64,000 bases of DNA, from assembly GCA_035651595.1 (NCBI GenBank), contig DASRFJ010000077.1:1-64000 (forward strand). Reading direction: 5' to 3'. This stretch comes from JAFARZ01 sp035651595 (lineage in GTDB: Bacteria; Actinomycetota; Actinomycetes; Streptosporangiales; Streptosporangiaceae). Positions 15,867-23,944 of this stretch are shown here, piece by piece. The notes beneath the pieces are model-generated. The model did no database searches and was not told where the DNA came from. It saw only the letters and a program-made list of their open reading frames with translations. Position numbers and translations under genes: made by a program. Position 1 is the stretch's first letter, and each line of letters starts with the position of its first letter.

Positions 15867-17342
15867 CTAGCGAACGAGCCCGGAAAGCAGGCCCCGCTCG
15901 AAGTCCGCGTCGGGGCGCGACGCGGGCGGCACGACCGGCGACGGCGCCGGCACGTGCGGCGTCGGTACCGGGCGGGTCGCCGCACCATTGGACTTCGGTG
16001 CACCGTTGGACTTCGTCGCGGTCGGCTTGGTCGCCTTAGGCCGCGTCGAGGTAGTCGTGCTCTTCGTGCTCTTCGTGCTCTTCGGCCGGGACGTGGTCCG
16101 GGCCTTCGCGGTGCCCGTCTGGGCGGTGGCCGCCGAGCGTGCCTTGGCCGTGCTGGCCTTGGGCGTGCTGGCCTTCGCGGTGCTGGGCTTGGTCGTGGTC
16201 CGCGGCTTCGCGGTCGTGGCCCTGCGGGTGGTGGCGGCCTTACGGGCCGTCGCCTTGCGGGCGGTGCTGGCCCGGGCGGTGCTGGCCCGGGCGGTGCTCG
16301 CCTGGGTCTTCGTCGCCGGGCGCGCCTTCGCCGTGCTGGCCTTGGTCGTGCTGGCCTTGGTCGTGCTGGCCTTGGTCGCCGGGCGCGCCGTGGACGCGGT
16401 CCGCGTGGTGGCGGTCCGTGCCCTGGTGGCCGTGGACTTCCGTGCCGTGGAGGCCTTGCGCGCGGTGCTCGCGGCTGGCTTCCTGGCCGAGGTCGTCTTA
16501 CGGGCCGTGGTCGGCTTCCTGGCTGTGGTCGACTTACGAGCTGTGGTCGACTTACGGGCCGTGGTTGCCTTCCTGGCGGTGGTGGCCGTGCCGGACCGCC
16601 TGCTGGCCGGGCGGCTCGCAGTCGTCCGGGAAGCTGGGCGCCGCGCCGTCGTCTTGCGCGCGGTGGTCCTGCGGGCAGCCGGCTTGCGAGCGGCAGGCTT
16701 GCGAGCGGTGGACCGGGAAGCAGACGCGGTGGACCGCGACGACGACGCGCTGGTCTTCGACGCAGCCTTGGCGGCGGTGGTCAGCGACTTGACCGCGGTG
16801 GCCATCGCCTTGGTCGCCATGTTCATGGCGGCCGCGGCCGTGGTCATCTTGGCAGCCGCCGCGTTCACCTTGGTCGCGGCCGAGGTGATGCTCGACGACG
16901 ACGAGCGCGTGGTGCGGGCGGTCGCCCGCCGCGTCGCGGTACGCGCCGTGGCGGTACGCGCCGTGGCGGACGTCCGCCGGGCAGGCCGCCGGGCCGTGGT
17001 GGTGGCCCTGCGCGCCGTGGTGGTGGCCCTGCGCGCCGTGGTGGTGGTCCTGCGCGCGGCGGTCCTCGCCGTGCTGGCCGAGCTGGTCTTGCGGGTCGCC
17101 GGCTTACGAGCGGCAGGCTTGCGCGCGGTGGTGGCCTTACGGGCCGTCGACGTCGACTTGCGCGCCGTGGTGCTGGTGCGCGTGGCGGCCGGCCGGGCCG
17201 TGGTCCGCTTGGCTGTAGTGCTCCGCTTGGCCGCAGTGCTCTTGACCGGGCCCCGCTTTGCAGCACTCTTGACAGTAGTTGCGCGGCGCGTGCTCGTCGT
17301 CCCCCGGCGAGCGGTCTTGGTGGCCGCAGTCTTTTCTGGCAC
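15867..17342 (-). CDS. histone-like low-complexity basic protein (491 aa)
   Basis: Almost entirely Lys, Arg, Ala, Thr and Ser, in tandem units such as TARKSTTARK, KPAARKPAAR, TTTARRA and KASTTKAST. A central, less basic alanine-rich stretch (SITSAATKVNAAAAKMTTAAAAMNM and following, ~150-195) could form amphipathic helices, and a non-repetitive tail (PTPHVPAPSPVVPPASRPDADFERGLLSGLVR) ends the protein. This composition is that of histone-H1/AlgP/HupB-tail-like nucleoid proteins, but no HU domain is present, so DNA compaction is inference. GTG start with AGGGGGAG at 6 nt spacing. All three frames on the other strand are open because of the repeats; the basic frame is chosen for its RBS, its stop and its H1-like composition. 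Confidence 0.75.
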   Translation of the reverse strand: MPEKTAATKTARRGTTSTRRATTVKSAAKRGPVKSTAAKRSTTAKRTTARPAATRTSTTARKSTSTARKATTARKPAARKPATRKTSSASTARTAARRTTTTARRATTTARRATTTARRPARRTSATARTATARTATRRATARTTRSSSSSITSAATKVNAAAAKMTTAAAAMNMATKAMATAVKSLTTAAKAASKTSASSSRSTASASRSTARKPAARKPAARRTTARKTTARRPASRTTASRPASRRSGTATTARKATTARKSTTARKSTTARKPTTARKTTSARKPAASTARKASTARKSTATRARTATTRTASTARPATKASTTKASTTKASTAKARPATKTQASTARASTARASTARKATARKAATTRRATTAKPRTTTKPSTAKASTPKASTAKARSAATAQTGTAKARTTSRPKSTKSTKSTTTSTRPKATKPTATKSNGAPKSNGAATRPVPTPHVPAPSPVVPPASRPDADFERGLLSGLVR

Positions 17343-17465
17343 TGATCTCCCCCTTCAGGATCAGAGACAGAAGCAGTAATTCCACCAGTCACACTGATTT
17401 ACACATCACTACGTCAAGCATTCGAGAAATCTTGCACAACTAGCGTCTCAAGACAACCCACGACA

Positions 17466-18117
17466 TCACGCCGCGCTCGACCGCCACGGCACCATGAGAC
17501 CGCGCGCATCACCGGCGATGTACTTCTCGTATGTACGCAGCAGAATGCTGATCCGGCCAGCGATGACCGCTGTCGGAATCCGGTACATGGTCAGGTCACC
17601 GTCCAGGATGAAGAACAAGTCGATCAATTCAGGGTCGTGGTCGTCTTGACCTGCACCCGCTGGATACTCGGTGGCATAGATACCAGTAGATCGTGCACCG
17701 CGGGCTCTATCGGAAAGGCGCAGCCGCAGCCGCGGATGGCGAACCAGGCCGCCGCGATCGAGGCGGCCGATTCGCGTAGATATTTGAGATCGGGTTCCCC
17801 CATGGCGGGGTTGGCTATGTCGAGGCTGCGGGCATCCAGGTGACTGACGCCAACTTCCAGTCCGGCAAGGAGTTCGCTCCACGACTGGGCACTGGCGGCC
17901 GCGCGCTTGAGCGCAGCATCGGACCAAGTGCGCTGTCCCGTGAAGTGCGTCGTGTCGAGTCCCAGTTCCGAGGCGTGGCTCTTGACCCGCTAACCACACT
18001 GGTCGAGGTTGCGCACAGACCAAGCTGGCGCATGACGCCGCGCCAAGATCTCGAGGCGGCAACGGCCTCGGTCAACCGGATGTCCGTCCACTGCCGTCTC
18101 GCGGAGATATCAGCCAT
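17466..18117 (-). pseudogene. PD-(D/E)XK homing-endonuclease-like gene, two frameshifts
   Basis: Three reading frames in succession give one coherent protein. Frame 1 (from ATG 18117): MADISARRQWTDIRLTEAV, SRSWRGVMRQLGL. Frame 2 (~17990-17640): VKSHASELGLDTTHFTGQRT, WSDAALKRAAASAQSWSELL, then EPDLKYLRESAASIAAAWF, FPIEPAVHDLLVS and IQRVQVKTT. Frame 3 (to 17466): ELIDLFFILDGDLTMYRIP, GRISILLRTYEKY. The paired W..L..AV..S.S....L..LG motifs and the PD-(D/E)XK core ending in QVKT are typical of group I intron-associated endonucleases of actinobacteria. Breaks lie near 17990 (A-to-B frame, where B has a TAG) and near 17640. It is broken unless the assembly has two errors. It sits 50 bp from tRNA-Pro. 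Confidence 0.7.
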
Positions 18118-18167
18118 GCCCGCACTGTATGTCGAGGCACCGACGTTTCTCACTCGGTGTAACCGTG

Positions 18168-18242
18168 TCGGGACGGCGAGATTTGAACTCGCGACCTCAG
18201 CACCCCCAGTGCTGCGCCCTAACCAAGCTAGGCCACGTCCCG
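18168..18242 (-). tRNA. tRNA-Pro (GGG)
   Basis: A cloverleaf with acceptor stem CGGGACG/CGTCCCG, D-arm GGCCTAGCTTGGTTAGGGC, anticodon stem CAGCA/TGCTG with loop CTGGGGG (anticodon GGG, reading CCC), T-arm with GTTCAAATC, and discriminator A. The 3' CCA is not encoded. The length is 75 nt. Confidence 0.93.
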
Positions 18243-18416
18243 ATGCCCGCCTTCCGGCAGACCTTCCAGCAGACTCAGACAGCTTAGCGCAACCGGGACC
18301 GCTCTCGGGACACCGGCGCGCCACGCCGTGCCCGATACGGGCGGAACGCCTGGCTCCGCGGTTACCCTGAAGGAACGGGGCGCTCTGCGCCATGCCGTTC
18401 AGCGAAAAGAGACCGA

Positions 18417-19217
18417 GTGGGACTCCGCGGGGTACTTGGCCTGGGACGCGCTGAGGAGACCGCGGACGACTACCCGGAGGAGCCCAGCAAGGCCCACCGT
18501 CGCCTCCGCCTCGCGCTAAGGTTCGCCAAGGTGATGCTGATCGTGCTCGTCGTGCTGGCCGCGGGTGCCGGGCTGCTGTTCGTGATCACCCCGTCGGCGG
18601 GCCAGGCCGCCACGCTGGTTCAGCGGCAGGCGGCGCTGCGTCACATCTCCTACCCGGGCGCGGCCGTGCCGCAGAACTTCGCGCAGGCCCTGGTCGCGAC
18701 CGAGGACCACCGCTTCTATACCGATCCCGGCGTGGACCCGCTCGCCATCGGCCGGGTGATCGGCGCGAAGATCACCGGAAAGCAGGACCAGGGCGGCAGC
18801 ACGATCGCCCAGCAACTCGCGAAAATGCTCTATACGCCAGGTAGCTCCGGGTTCGCGACCGAGATCGAGCAGGTCACGCTCGCGATGAAGCTGAACATGA
18901 CCTACACCAAGCCCCAGATCCTGCAGATGTACTCCGAGGTGGCCTATTACGGGCACGGGTATTACGGGCTTCAGCAGGCCAGTTGCGGGTATTTCGGGCA
19001 TCCGCCCGCCGGCCTGACGCTGGTCCAGGCGGCCATGCTGGCGGGGGCGGTCAACGCTCCGACTTACGACGATCCGCTGACCTATCCCAAGCAGGCGCGG
19101 GCACGGCTCATCCACGTGCTCAACCGGATGGCGACCGTGGGCTACCTGACGAAACAGCAGGAGACCGCGGCCCTGAGCGCGCCCCTCGGGCTGTCCGCCA
19201 CCCGCGGCTGCGGGTAA
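18417..19217 (+). CDS. monofunctional biosynthetic peptidoglycan transglycosylase (GT51)
   Basis: 266 aa: an acidic N-terminus, one membrane anchor (residues ~36-57) and a GT51 domain polymerising lipid II on the outer face. Motif 1 is ATEDHRFYTDPGVDPLAIGR with catalytic Glu96; the usual His of ED..F..H.G.D is Asp here. Motif 2 is GGSTIAQQLAKML, motif 3 EIEQVTLAMKLNMTYTKPQILQMYSEVAYYG with the second catalytic Glu. There is no transpeptidase domain, unlike class A PBPs, so it resembles MtgA-type enzymes, uncommon in actinobacteria. GTG start, weak AAAAGAGA upstream; it begins 175 bp after the divergent tRNA-Pro. Confidence 0.88.
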   Translation: MGLRGVLGLGRAEETADDYPEEPSKAHRRLRLALRFAKVMLIVLVVLAAGAGLLFVITPSAGQAATLVQRQAALRHISYPGAAVPQNFAQALVATEDHRFYTDPGVDPLAIGRVIGAKITGKQDQGGSTIAQQLAKMLYTPGSSGFATEIEQVTLAMKLNMTYTKPQILQMYSEVAYYGHGYYGLQQASCGYFGHPPAGLTLVQAAMLAGAVNAPTYDDPLTYPKQARARLIHVLNRMATVGYLTKQQETAALSAPLGLSATRGCG

Positions 19218-19223
19218 CGCGCC

Positions 19224-19715
19224 TCAGCGCCCGGTGGTTTCCGGCTCGAGCTGCTCGGCGGCCGGGGGCCCGGCGGACGGGACGTTGAACACCCAGCGGT
19301 GGTAGGAGTACAGCCGGAACAGGGTGGCGACCCCGACGCCGAGGACAAGGGCCACGTTCAGCGCCAGCGCGCCGCGCTCGCCGAACCCGTGCTGGGCGAT
19401 GGCCACGGCACCAACCTGGATGAGCAGCCCGACGCCGTTGAAGAAGAGGAACAGGGTGCCCTCTCGGCCGAGGCCGTGCCCACTGCGGTGCTTGAACGCC
19501 CAGTGCCGGTTGCCGATGAAGGCGAAGATCGTCGCCACCACGGTGGCGATCGTCGTCGCTATGACGCCGCTCATCTTGGCGCCAGAGTGCAGCGCATTCG
19601 TCAGGGCGATCGTGACGACGAACGCCAGGCCGCCCACGATGCCGAACTTCGTGACCTCGTGGATCAGCTCTCTGAAGCGCGTATAGAGGTCGCGGATGAC
19701 GTCCACCTCCACCAC
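19224..19715 (-). CDS. GtrA family membrane protein
   Basis: 163 aa with four predicted transmembrane helices: KFGIVGGLAFVVTIALTN, GVIATTIATVVATIFAFIGN, FFNGVGLLIQVGAVAIAQ and NVALVLGVGVATLFRLYSYH. The family landmarks NRHWAFK and FRLYSYHRWVF are present. GtrA proteins are thought to flip or transfer polyprenyl-linked sugars for cell-surface glycosylation, usually beside a glycosyltransferase. None is adjacent here, although the convergent GT51 also acts on lipid-linked substrates. GTG start with GGGGA upstream. Confidence 0.92.
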   Translation of the reverse strand: MVEVDVIRDLYTRFRELIHEVTKFGIVGGLAFVVTIALTNALHSGAKMSGVIATTIATVVATIFAFIGNRHWAFKHRSGHGLGREGTLFLFFNGVGLLIQVGAVAIAQHGFGERGALALNVALVLGVGVATLFRLYSYHRWVFNVPSAGPPAAEQLEPETTGR

Positions 19716-19794
19716 TCCCCGACGACAAAGACGCCTCCGAGCCTACCCGTACCGGCGCGCCGGACACGCACGACAGGCCAAAACCGTTCGAAGA

Positions 19795-20766
19795 ATGTCA
19801 GACCTCCGAGGTATGGTGCCTCAGGTGTCGGAGGAGGAGAACGGGGTTCTTGTCCGGGCTCGTGGGCTGATCAAGCGATTCGGCGGGTTCACGGCCGTAG
19901 ACGGCATTGATTTCGACTTGTTCCGCGGCGAGGCGTTCGGCTTCCTCGGGCCGAACGGGGCGGGCAAGTCCTCCACGATGCGGATGATCGGCTGCGTGTC
20001 CCCGCCGTCCGGCGGTGAGCTCACGATCCTCGGCATGGACCCGGTCCGCGACGGCTCGGCGATCCGGGCCCGGCTGGGCGTGGTCCCGCAGGAGGACACG
20101 CTCGACATGGAGCTGACGGTCCGGGAGAACCTGCTGGTCTACGGCAGGTACTTCGGCCTGCCCAGGGCGCTGATCCGGGAGCGGACCGATCAGCTGCTGG
20201 AGTTCGTCCAGCTGGCGGACCGGGGCAAGGACAGGGTCGAGCCGCTGTCCGGCGGCATGAAGCGGCGGCTCACCATTGCCAGGTCGCTGATCAACGACCC
20301 GGACATCCTGATCCTCGACGAACCGACCACCGGGCTGGATCCGCAGGCCAGGCACGTGGTGTGGGACCGGCTGTTCCGGCTCAAGCAGCGTGGCGTCACG
20401 CTGATCCTGACCACGCACTACATGGACGAGGCGGAGCAGCTGTGCGATCGGCTGGTCGTGATGGACCACGGCACGGTCGCGGCCGAAGGGTCGCCGCGGG
20501 AGCTCATAGCCGAGTACTGCTCGCCGGAGGTGCTCGAGCTGCGCTTCGAACCCGCGGTGCACGACGCGTCCGTGGAGAAGATCAAGGACTTCACCGCGGA
20601 CCGCGTCGAGGTGCTCGCCGACCGGATCCTGCTGTACGTGGCGGACGGAGATGCCGCGCTGGCCGCGGTCCGCCAGCGCGGCTTCGAGCCGCTCACCTCC
20701 CTGGTGCGGCGGGGCACACTCGAGGACGTCTTCCTCCGGCTGACCGGACGGCGGCTGGAGGACTAG
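19795..20766 (+). CDS. ABC transporter ATPase (NodI/DrrA-like exporter)
   Basis: 323 aa. Walker A GPNGAGKSS, Q-loop GVVPQEDTLD, signature LSGGMKRRL, Walker B LILDEPTTGLD, the H-loop TTHYMDEAEQLCDRL, and a C-terminal regulatory domain ending DVFLRLTGRRLED typical of the DrrA/NodI class. With the two following permeases it forms an ABC-2 exporter for a lipid, drug or glycan; the substrate cannot be told. ATG 19795 has a weak GAAG; in-frame ATG 19813 and GTG 19825 are possible. The stop TAG shares its last base with the GTG of the next gene, giving tight coupling. Confidence 0.93.
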   Translation: MSDLRGMVPQVSEEENGVLVRARGLIKRFGGFTAVDGIDFDLFRGEAFGFLGPNGAGKSSTMRMIGCVSPPSGGELTILGMDPVRDGSAIRARLGVVPQEDTLDMELTVRENLLVYGRYFGLPRALIRERTDQLLEFVQLADRGKDRVEPLSGGMKRRLTIARSLINDPDILILDEPTTGLDPQARHVVWDRLFRLKQRGVTLILTTHYMDEAEQLCDRLVVMDHGTVAAEGSPRELIAEYCSPEVLELRFEPAVHDASVEKIKDFTADRVEVLADRILLYVADGDAALAAVRQRGFEPLTSLVRRGTLEDVFLRLTGRRLED

Positions 20767-21536
20767 TGGTCCGCACCCTTCGCGCGTTCCGCTGCTGGCT
20801 GACGGTGTACCGGCGGATCTGGCGGTCCAGCATCTGGTCCTCGGTCCTCGGTCCGGTGTGCTACCTGGGCGCGATGGGCTTCGGGCTGGGGTCGCTGGTG
20901 AACAAGCACGGGACCGCCTCCCTCGGCGGGGTGCCCTACCTCGCGTTCCTCGCTCCCGCCATCCTCGCCTCCAGCGCGATGACGACCGGGATGGACGAGT
21001 CGACGTTTCCGGTCTTCGGCTCGATCAAGTGGAACAAGATTTACATCGCCGCTCAGGCATCGCCGCTGCGACCCGCCGATGTCTTCCGCGGGCACCTGCT
21101 TTTCATGCTCATGCGCATCTTTTTGAACACGTTCATATTCATCGTGATTATGTGTGCGTTCGGTGCGGAGCGGTCGGCCTGGGTGGTGCTGGCGCAGCCC
21201 GCGGCGGTGCTCACCGGGCTGGCGTTCGCCGCCCCGATCGCGGCATGGGCGGTCACGCTGAAGAACGAGATGGCGTTCTCGATCGTGTTCCGGTTCGGCA
21301 TGATCCCGCTGATGCTGTTCTCCGGTACGTTCTTCCCGCTGTCTCAGCTGCCCGCCTGGCTGCGCCCGGTGGCCTACGCGACGCCGCTGTGGCATGGGGT
21401 TGCGCTGTGCCGCGGCCTGAGCCTCGGGCAGCTCGACTGGCCCGGCTTCGCGGTCCACGTCGCGTACCTCGCCGCCCTCGCCGCGGTCGGCATCTGGGCC
21501 GGTACCCGCACGTACAGCAGGAGGCTCTATGTCTGA
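20766..21536 (+). CDS. ABC-2 type permease 1 (NodJ-like)
   Basis: 256 aa with six transmembrane helices, ABC2_membrane fold. It starts with the amphipathic WLTVYRRIWRSSIWSSVLGP and ends WAGTRTYSRRLYV. The conserved FSGTFFPLSQLPAWLRPVAYATPLWHGV segment is the typical ABC-2 signature. It starts at GTG 20766 inside the ATPase stop (TAGTG) and ends 8 bp into the next permease, so one polycistron encodes all three subunits. Confidence 0.92.
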   Translation: MVRTLRAFRCWLTVYRRIWRSSIWSSVLGPVCYLGAMGFGLGSLVNKHGTASLGGVPYLAFLAPAILASSAMTTGMDESTFPVFGSIKWNKIYIAAQASPLRPADVFRGHLLFMLMRIFLNTFIFIVIMCAFGAERSAWVVLAQPAAVLTGLAFAAPIAAWAVTLKNEMAFSIVFRFGMIPLMLFSGTFFPLSQLPAWLRPVAYATPLWHGVALCRGLSLGQLDWPGFAVHVAYLAALAAVGIWAGTRTYSRRLYV

Positions 21537-22362
21537 GCTCGTCACGCTGCGGATGCTGCCCCCCGCGGGCCGGCTGGCCAGGCTGCGGCGCGCGGGCTCG
21601 GCGCCCGGCGGGCTGCGGCTGGTCGAGCGACACGCCCGGGTGTACCGGCACGCCTGGCTGGTGTTCGTGTCCGGCATCTTCGAGCCGCTGTTCTACCTGC
21701 TGTCGGTGGGGCTGGGCCTGGGGGTGCTGGTCGGCAAGGTGGCCGGGCCCGGCGGCGCGCTGGTCCCGTACCGGGAGTTCGTCGCGCCGGGCCTGCTCGC
21801 CGTCTCGTCGATGAACGGCGCCATGTACGACTCGACGTTCAACATCTTCTTCCGGCTCAAGTACGCCAAGCTGTACGACTCGGTGCTGGCCACCCCGATC
21901 CGCCCGGCGCAGGTGGCGGTCGGCGAGATCGGCTGGGCGCTGCTGCGCGGGACGGCCTACGCACTGGCATTCACGCTGGTCATGGCCACGATGGGACTGG
22001 TGCACTCGTGGTGGGCGGTGTTCGCCGTGCCGGTGGCGGTGCTGATCGGCTTCGCGTTCGCCGCGATCGGCATGACCGGCACCACATACATGAAGAGCTG
22101 GCAGGACTTCGACTACGTGATCCTGGCGAGCATGCCGCTGTTCCTGTTCTCCGCGACGTTCTACCCGCTGAGCGTGTACCCGCGGCCGGTCCAGGTGATC
22201 GTAGAGTGGACGCCGCTGTACCAGGGAGTGGTACTGCTGCGGGACCTGGTGGTCGGCGCGGTCGCCCCGGATCTGCTGTGGCGGGCCGCGTACCTGGCGG
22301 TGGTCGGCGCCGTCGGCCTGTGGTGGTCGGGCCGGCGCATCGGCAAGCTCCTGCTGGTCTAG
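21529..22362 (+). CDS. ABC-2 type permease 2 (NodJ-like)
   Basis: 277 aa, second ABC-2 permease of the exporter. Six membrane helices, with VERHARVYRHAWLVFVSGIFEPLFYL at the front and FLFSATFYPLSVYPRPVQVIVEWTPLYQGVVLLRDL as the signature loop. It is longer at the N-terminus than its partner (about 25 extra residues, Arg- and Pro-rich). Two homologous but distinct permeases imply a heterodimeric channel. The ATG overlaps the end of permease 1; no further gene follows in the operon. Confidence 0.92.
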   Translation: MSELVTLRMLPPAGRLARLRRAGSAPGGLRLVERHARVYRHAWLVFVSGIFEPLFYLLSVGLGLGVLVGKVAGPGGALVPYREFVAPGLLAVSSMNGAMYDSTFNIFFRLKYAKLYDSVLATPIRPAQVAVGEIGWALLRGTAYALAFTLVMATMGLVHSWWAVFAVPVAVLIGFAFAAIGMTGTTYMKSWQDFDYVILASMPLFLFSATFYPLSVYPRPVQVIVEWTPLYQGVVLLRDLVVGAVAPDLLWRAAYLAVVGAVGLWWSGRRIGKLLLV

Positions 22363-22405
22363 GGGCTATTTCCGGTGGGCATGCCGAGCGGGTAGGCTGC
22401 CCGCG

Positions 22406-23944
22406 ATGCTCCAGGAGCACGAGGTCGAGACCTCGTCCGCCGTCCGGCTGCCCAGCGTTTACCGGGACTCGGTGACCTGGGCGATCGTCGTCGTCGCGTT
22501 CGGCGCTTACACGGTGATCTCGCTGTTCCGGTTGCTCCAGCTGGACCCGTCGTCCTGGGATCTGGGTATTTTCACCGAATACGTGAAGCAGTACGCCCAC
22601 TTCCACGCGCCGATCGTGGACATCCGCGGCGCGGGCACGAACCTGTGGGGGGATCACTTCTCGCCGGCCGTCGCCGCGGTCGCGCCGTTCTTCCGGGTCT
22701 TCCCGTCCGCGGGCACGCTGCTGGTCGCGCAGGCGCTGCTGGTGGCCGCGTCGGTGTTCCCGGTGGCGCAGGGCGCGCGGGCGCTGACCGGCGTGGGCCC
22801 GGCGCGGGCGATCGCGTTGGCCTACGGGTTCTGCTGGGGCCTGCAGCAGATGATCAACTTCGACTTCCACGAGATCGCGATCGCCGTGCCGCTGCTGGCG
22901 TTCGCGCTGTCCGCGCTCATTGAGGGCCGGGTCCGTGCGACCGTGTGCTGGGCGCTGCCGCTGGTCTTCGTCAAGGAGGACCAGGGCTTCACGGTGGCCG
23001 CGATCGGGTTCTACCTGCTGATGTCGGGGCTGCGGACCGAGGTCTCTGACCGGGCGAAGGCACGCGCCGGGATAATCCTGATGCTGTGGGGTGTGGCCTG
23101 GTCGTTCCTGGCCATCGCGGTGATCATCCCGCACTTCAACGCGAGCCACACCTACTACTACTGGGGCGACGGCGGAGCGTTCGCGCCCGGCGGGCATCCG
23201 TCAGTCGGGGCGCTGATCAGCCAGTTCTTCCACGCATGGCCGCAGAAGCTGGAAACCCTCGTGCTGTTGCTGCTGCCGACGGCGTTCCTCGCGCTCCGGT
23301 CGCCCGTGGCGTTGATCGCCCTGCCGAGCCTCGGGCTGCGGTTCGAGTCGACGAACAGCGCCTACTGGGGGACCGCCTGGCACTACAACGCGACCGTGAT
23401 GCCGATCCTGTTCGTCGCCGCGATCGACGGGCTGGTCCGCCTCCGTGCTTCCCGGGACGACGCCGGGGCGACGTGGGAGGCCTGGGCGAACGGGCAGCTC
23501 GGCTGGCGGCGCGCCGCGCTGGCCGGCGCCGAACGCTACGGAGTGGCGATGATGGTCGCCGTCACCGTGCCGTTCGCCTTCCAGTACCCGCTCAGCGGTC
23601 TGTGGAGCGGCCAGACCTACCGGATCAGCCCGCACGTCGCGGCGGACAACGCGGCGATGGCCGAGGTGCCCGACGGCGCCAGCGTGCTGACCACGCTCAA
23701 CATGCTGGCCTCCCTCGGGGCGCGGACCGATACGTACTGGATCGGCAACCGCGGCAACCCCGACACCGAGTACATCGTCTTCGACGGCCCGGACAGCGGA
23801 TACTCGACGCCGATCGCCAACGTCCCGTCGTTCATCGCGTCGCTATACCCAGGGAACGTGTACACGCAGATCTTCGCCGACAACGGCGTCTATGTCTTCC
23901 GCAGAACGACACAGGCTTCGCGTCTCGGGTTACTCCTCGAGTAA
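22406..23944 (+). CDS. DUF2079 polytopic membrane protein
   Basis: 512 aa, about ten membrane helices. DUF2079 features: SSWDLGIFTEYVKQYAHFH, GTNLWGDHFSPAVAAVAPFF, FDFHEIAIAVPLLAFAL, VKEDQGFTVAAIGF, and a C-terminal periplasmic segment (ISPHVAADNAAMAEVPDGASVLTT...). DUF2079 proteins are related to GT-C glycosyltransferases, with an extracellular loop holding Asp/His; a lipid-linked sugar transferase role is inferred. It starts 43 bp after the ABC exporter and could be cotranscribed. The last 15 bases overlap the convergent lipoprotein gene. Confidence 0.9.
   Translation: MLQEHEVETSSAVRLPSVYRDSVTWAIVVVAFGAYTVISLFRLLQLDPSSWDLGIFTEYVKQYAHFHAPIVDIRGAGTNLWGDHFSPAVAAVAPFFRVFPSAGTLLVAQALLVAASVFPVAQGARALTGVGPARAIALAYGFCWGLQQMINFDFHEIAIAVPLLAFALSALIEGRVRATVCWALPLVFVKEDQGFTVAAIGFYLLMSGLRTEVSDRAKARAGIILMLWGVAWSFLAIAVIIPHFNASHTYYYWGDGGAFAPGGHPSVGALISQFFHAWPQKLETLVLLLLPTAFLALRSPVALIALPSLGLRFESTNSAYWGTAWHYNATVMPILFVAAIDGLVRLRASRDDAGATWEAWANGQLGWRRAALAGAERYGVAMMVAVTVPFAFQYPLSGLWSGQTYRISPHVAADNAAMAEVPDGASVLTTLNMLASLGARTDTYWIGNRGNPDTEYIVFDGPDSGYSTPIANVPSFIASLYPGNVYTQIFADNGVYVFRRTTQASRLGLLLE

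Noticed and set aside
15954..17379. Long plus-strand frames over the histone-like gene
   Set aside because: They are complements of the K/R/A/T repeats; their products are monotonous (Arg/Gly or Val/Ala/Leu) and lack a ribosome site.
17840..18370. Plus-strand frame across the pseudogene and tRNA
   Set aside because: It crosses tRNA-Pro and the minus-strand PD-(D/E)XK remnants; product has no features.
19696..23944. Antibiotic or polyketide cluster around the DrrA/NodI-like exporter and FabG
   Set aside because: No PKS, NRPS, terpene or RiPP genes; FabG clusters with beta-oxidation enzymes instead.
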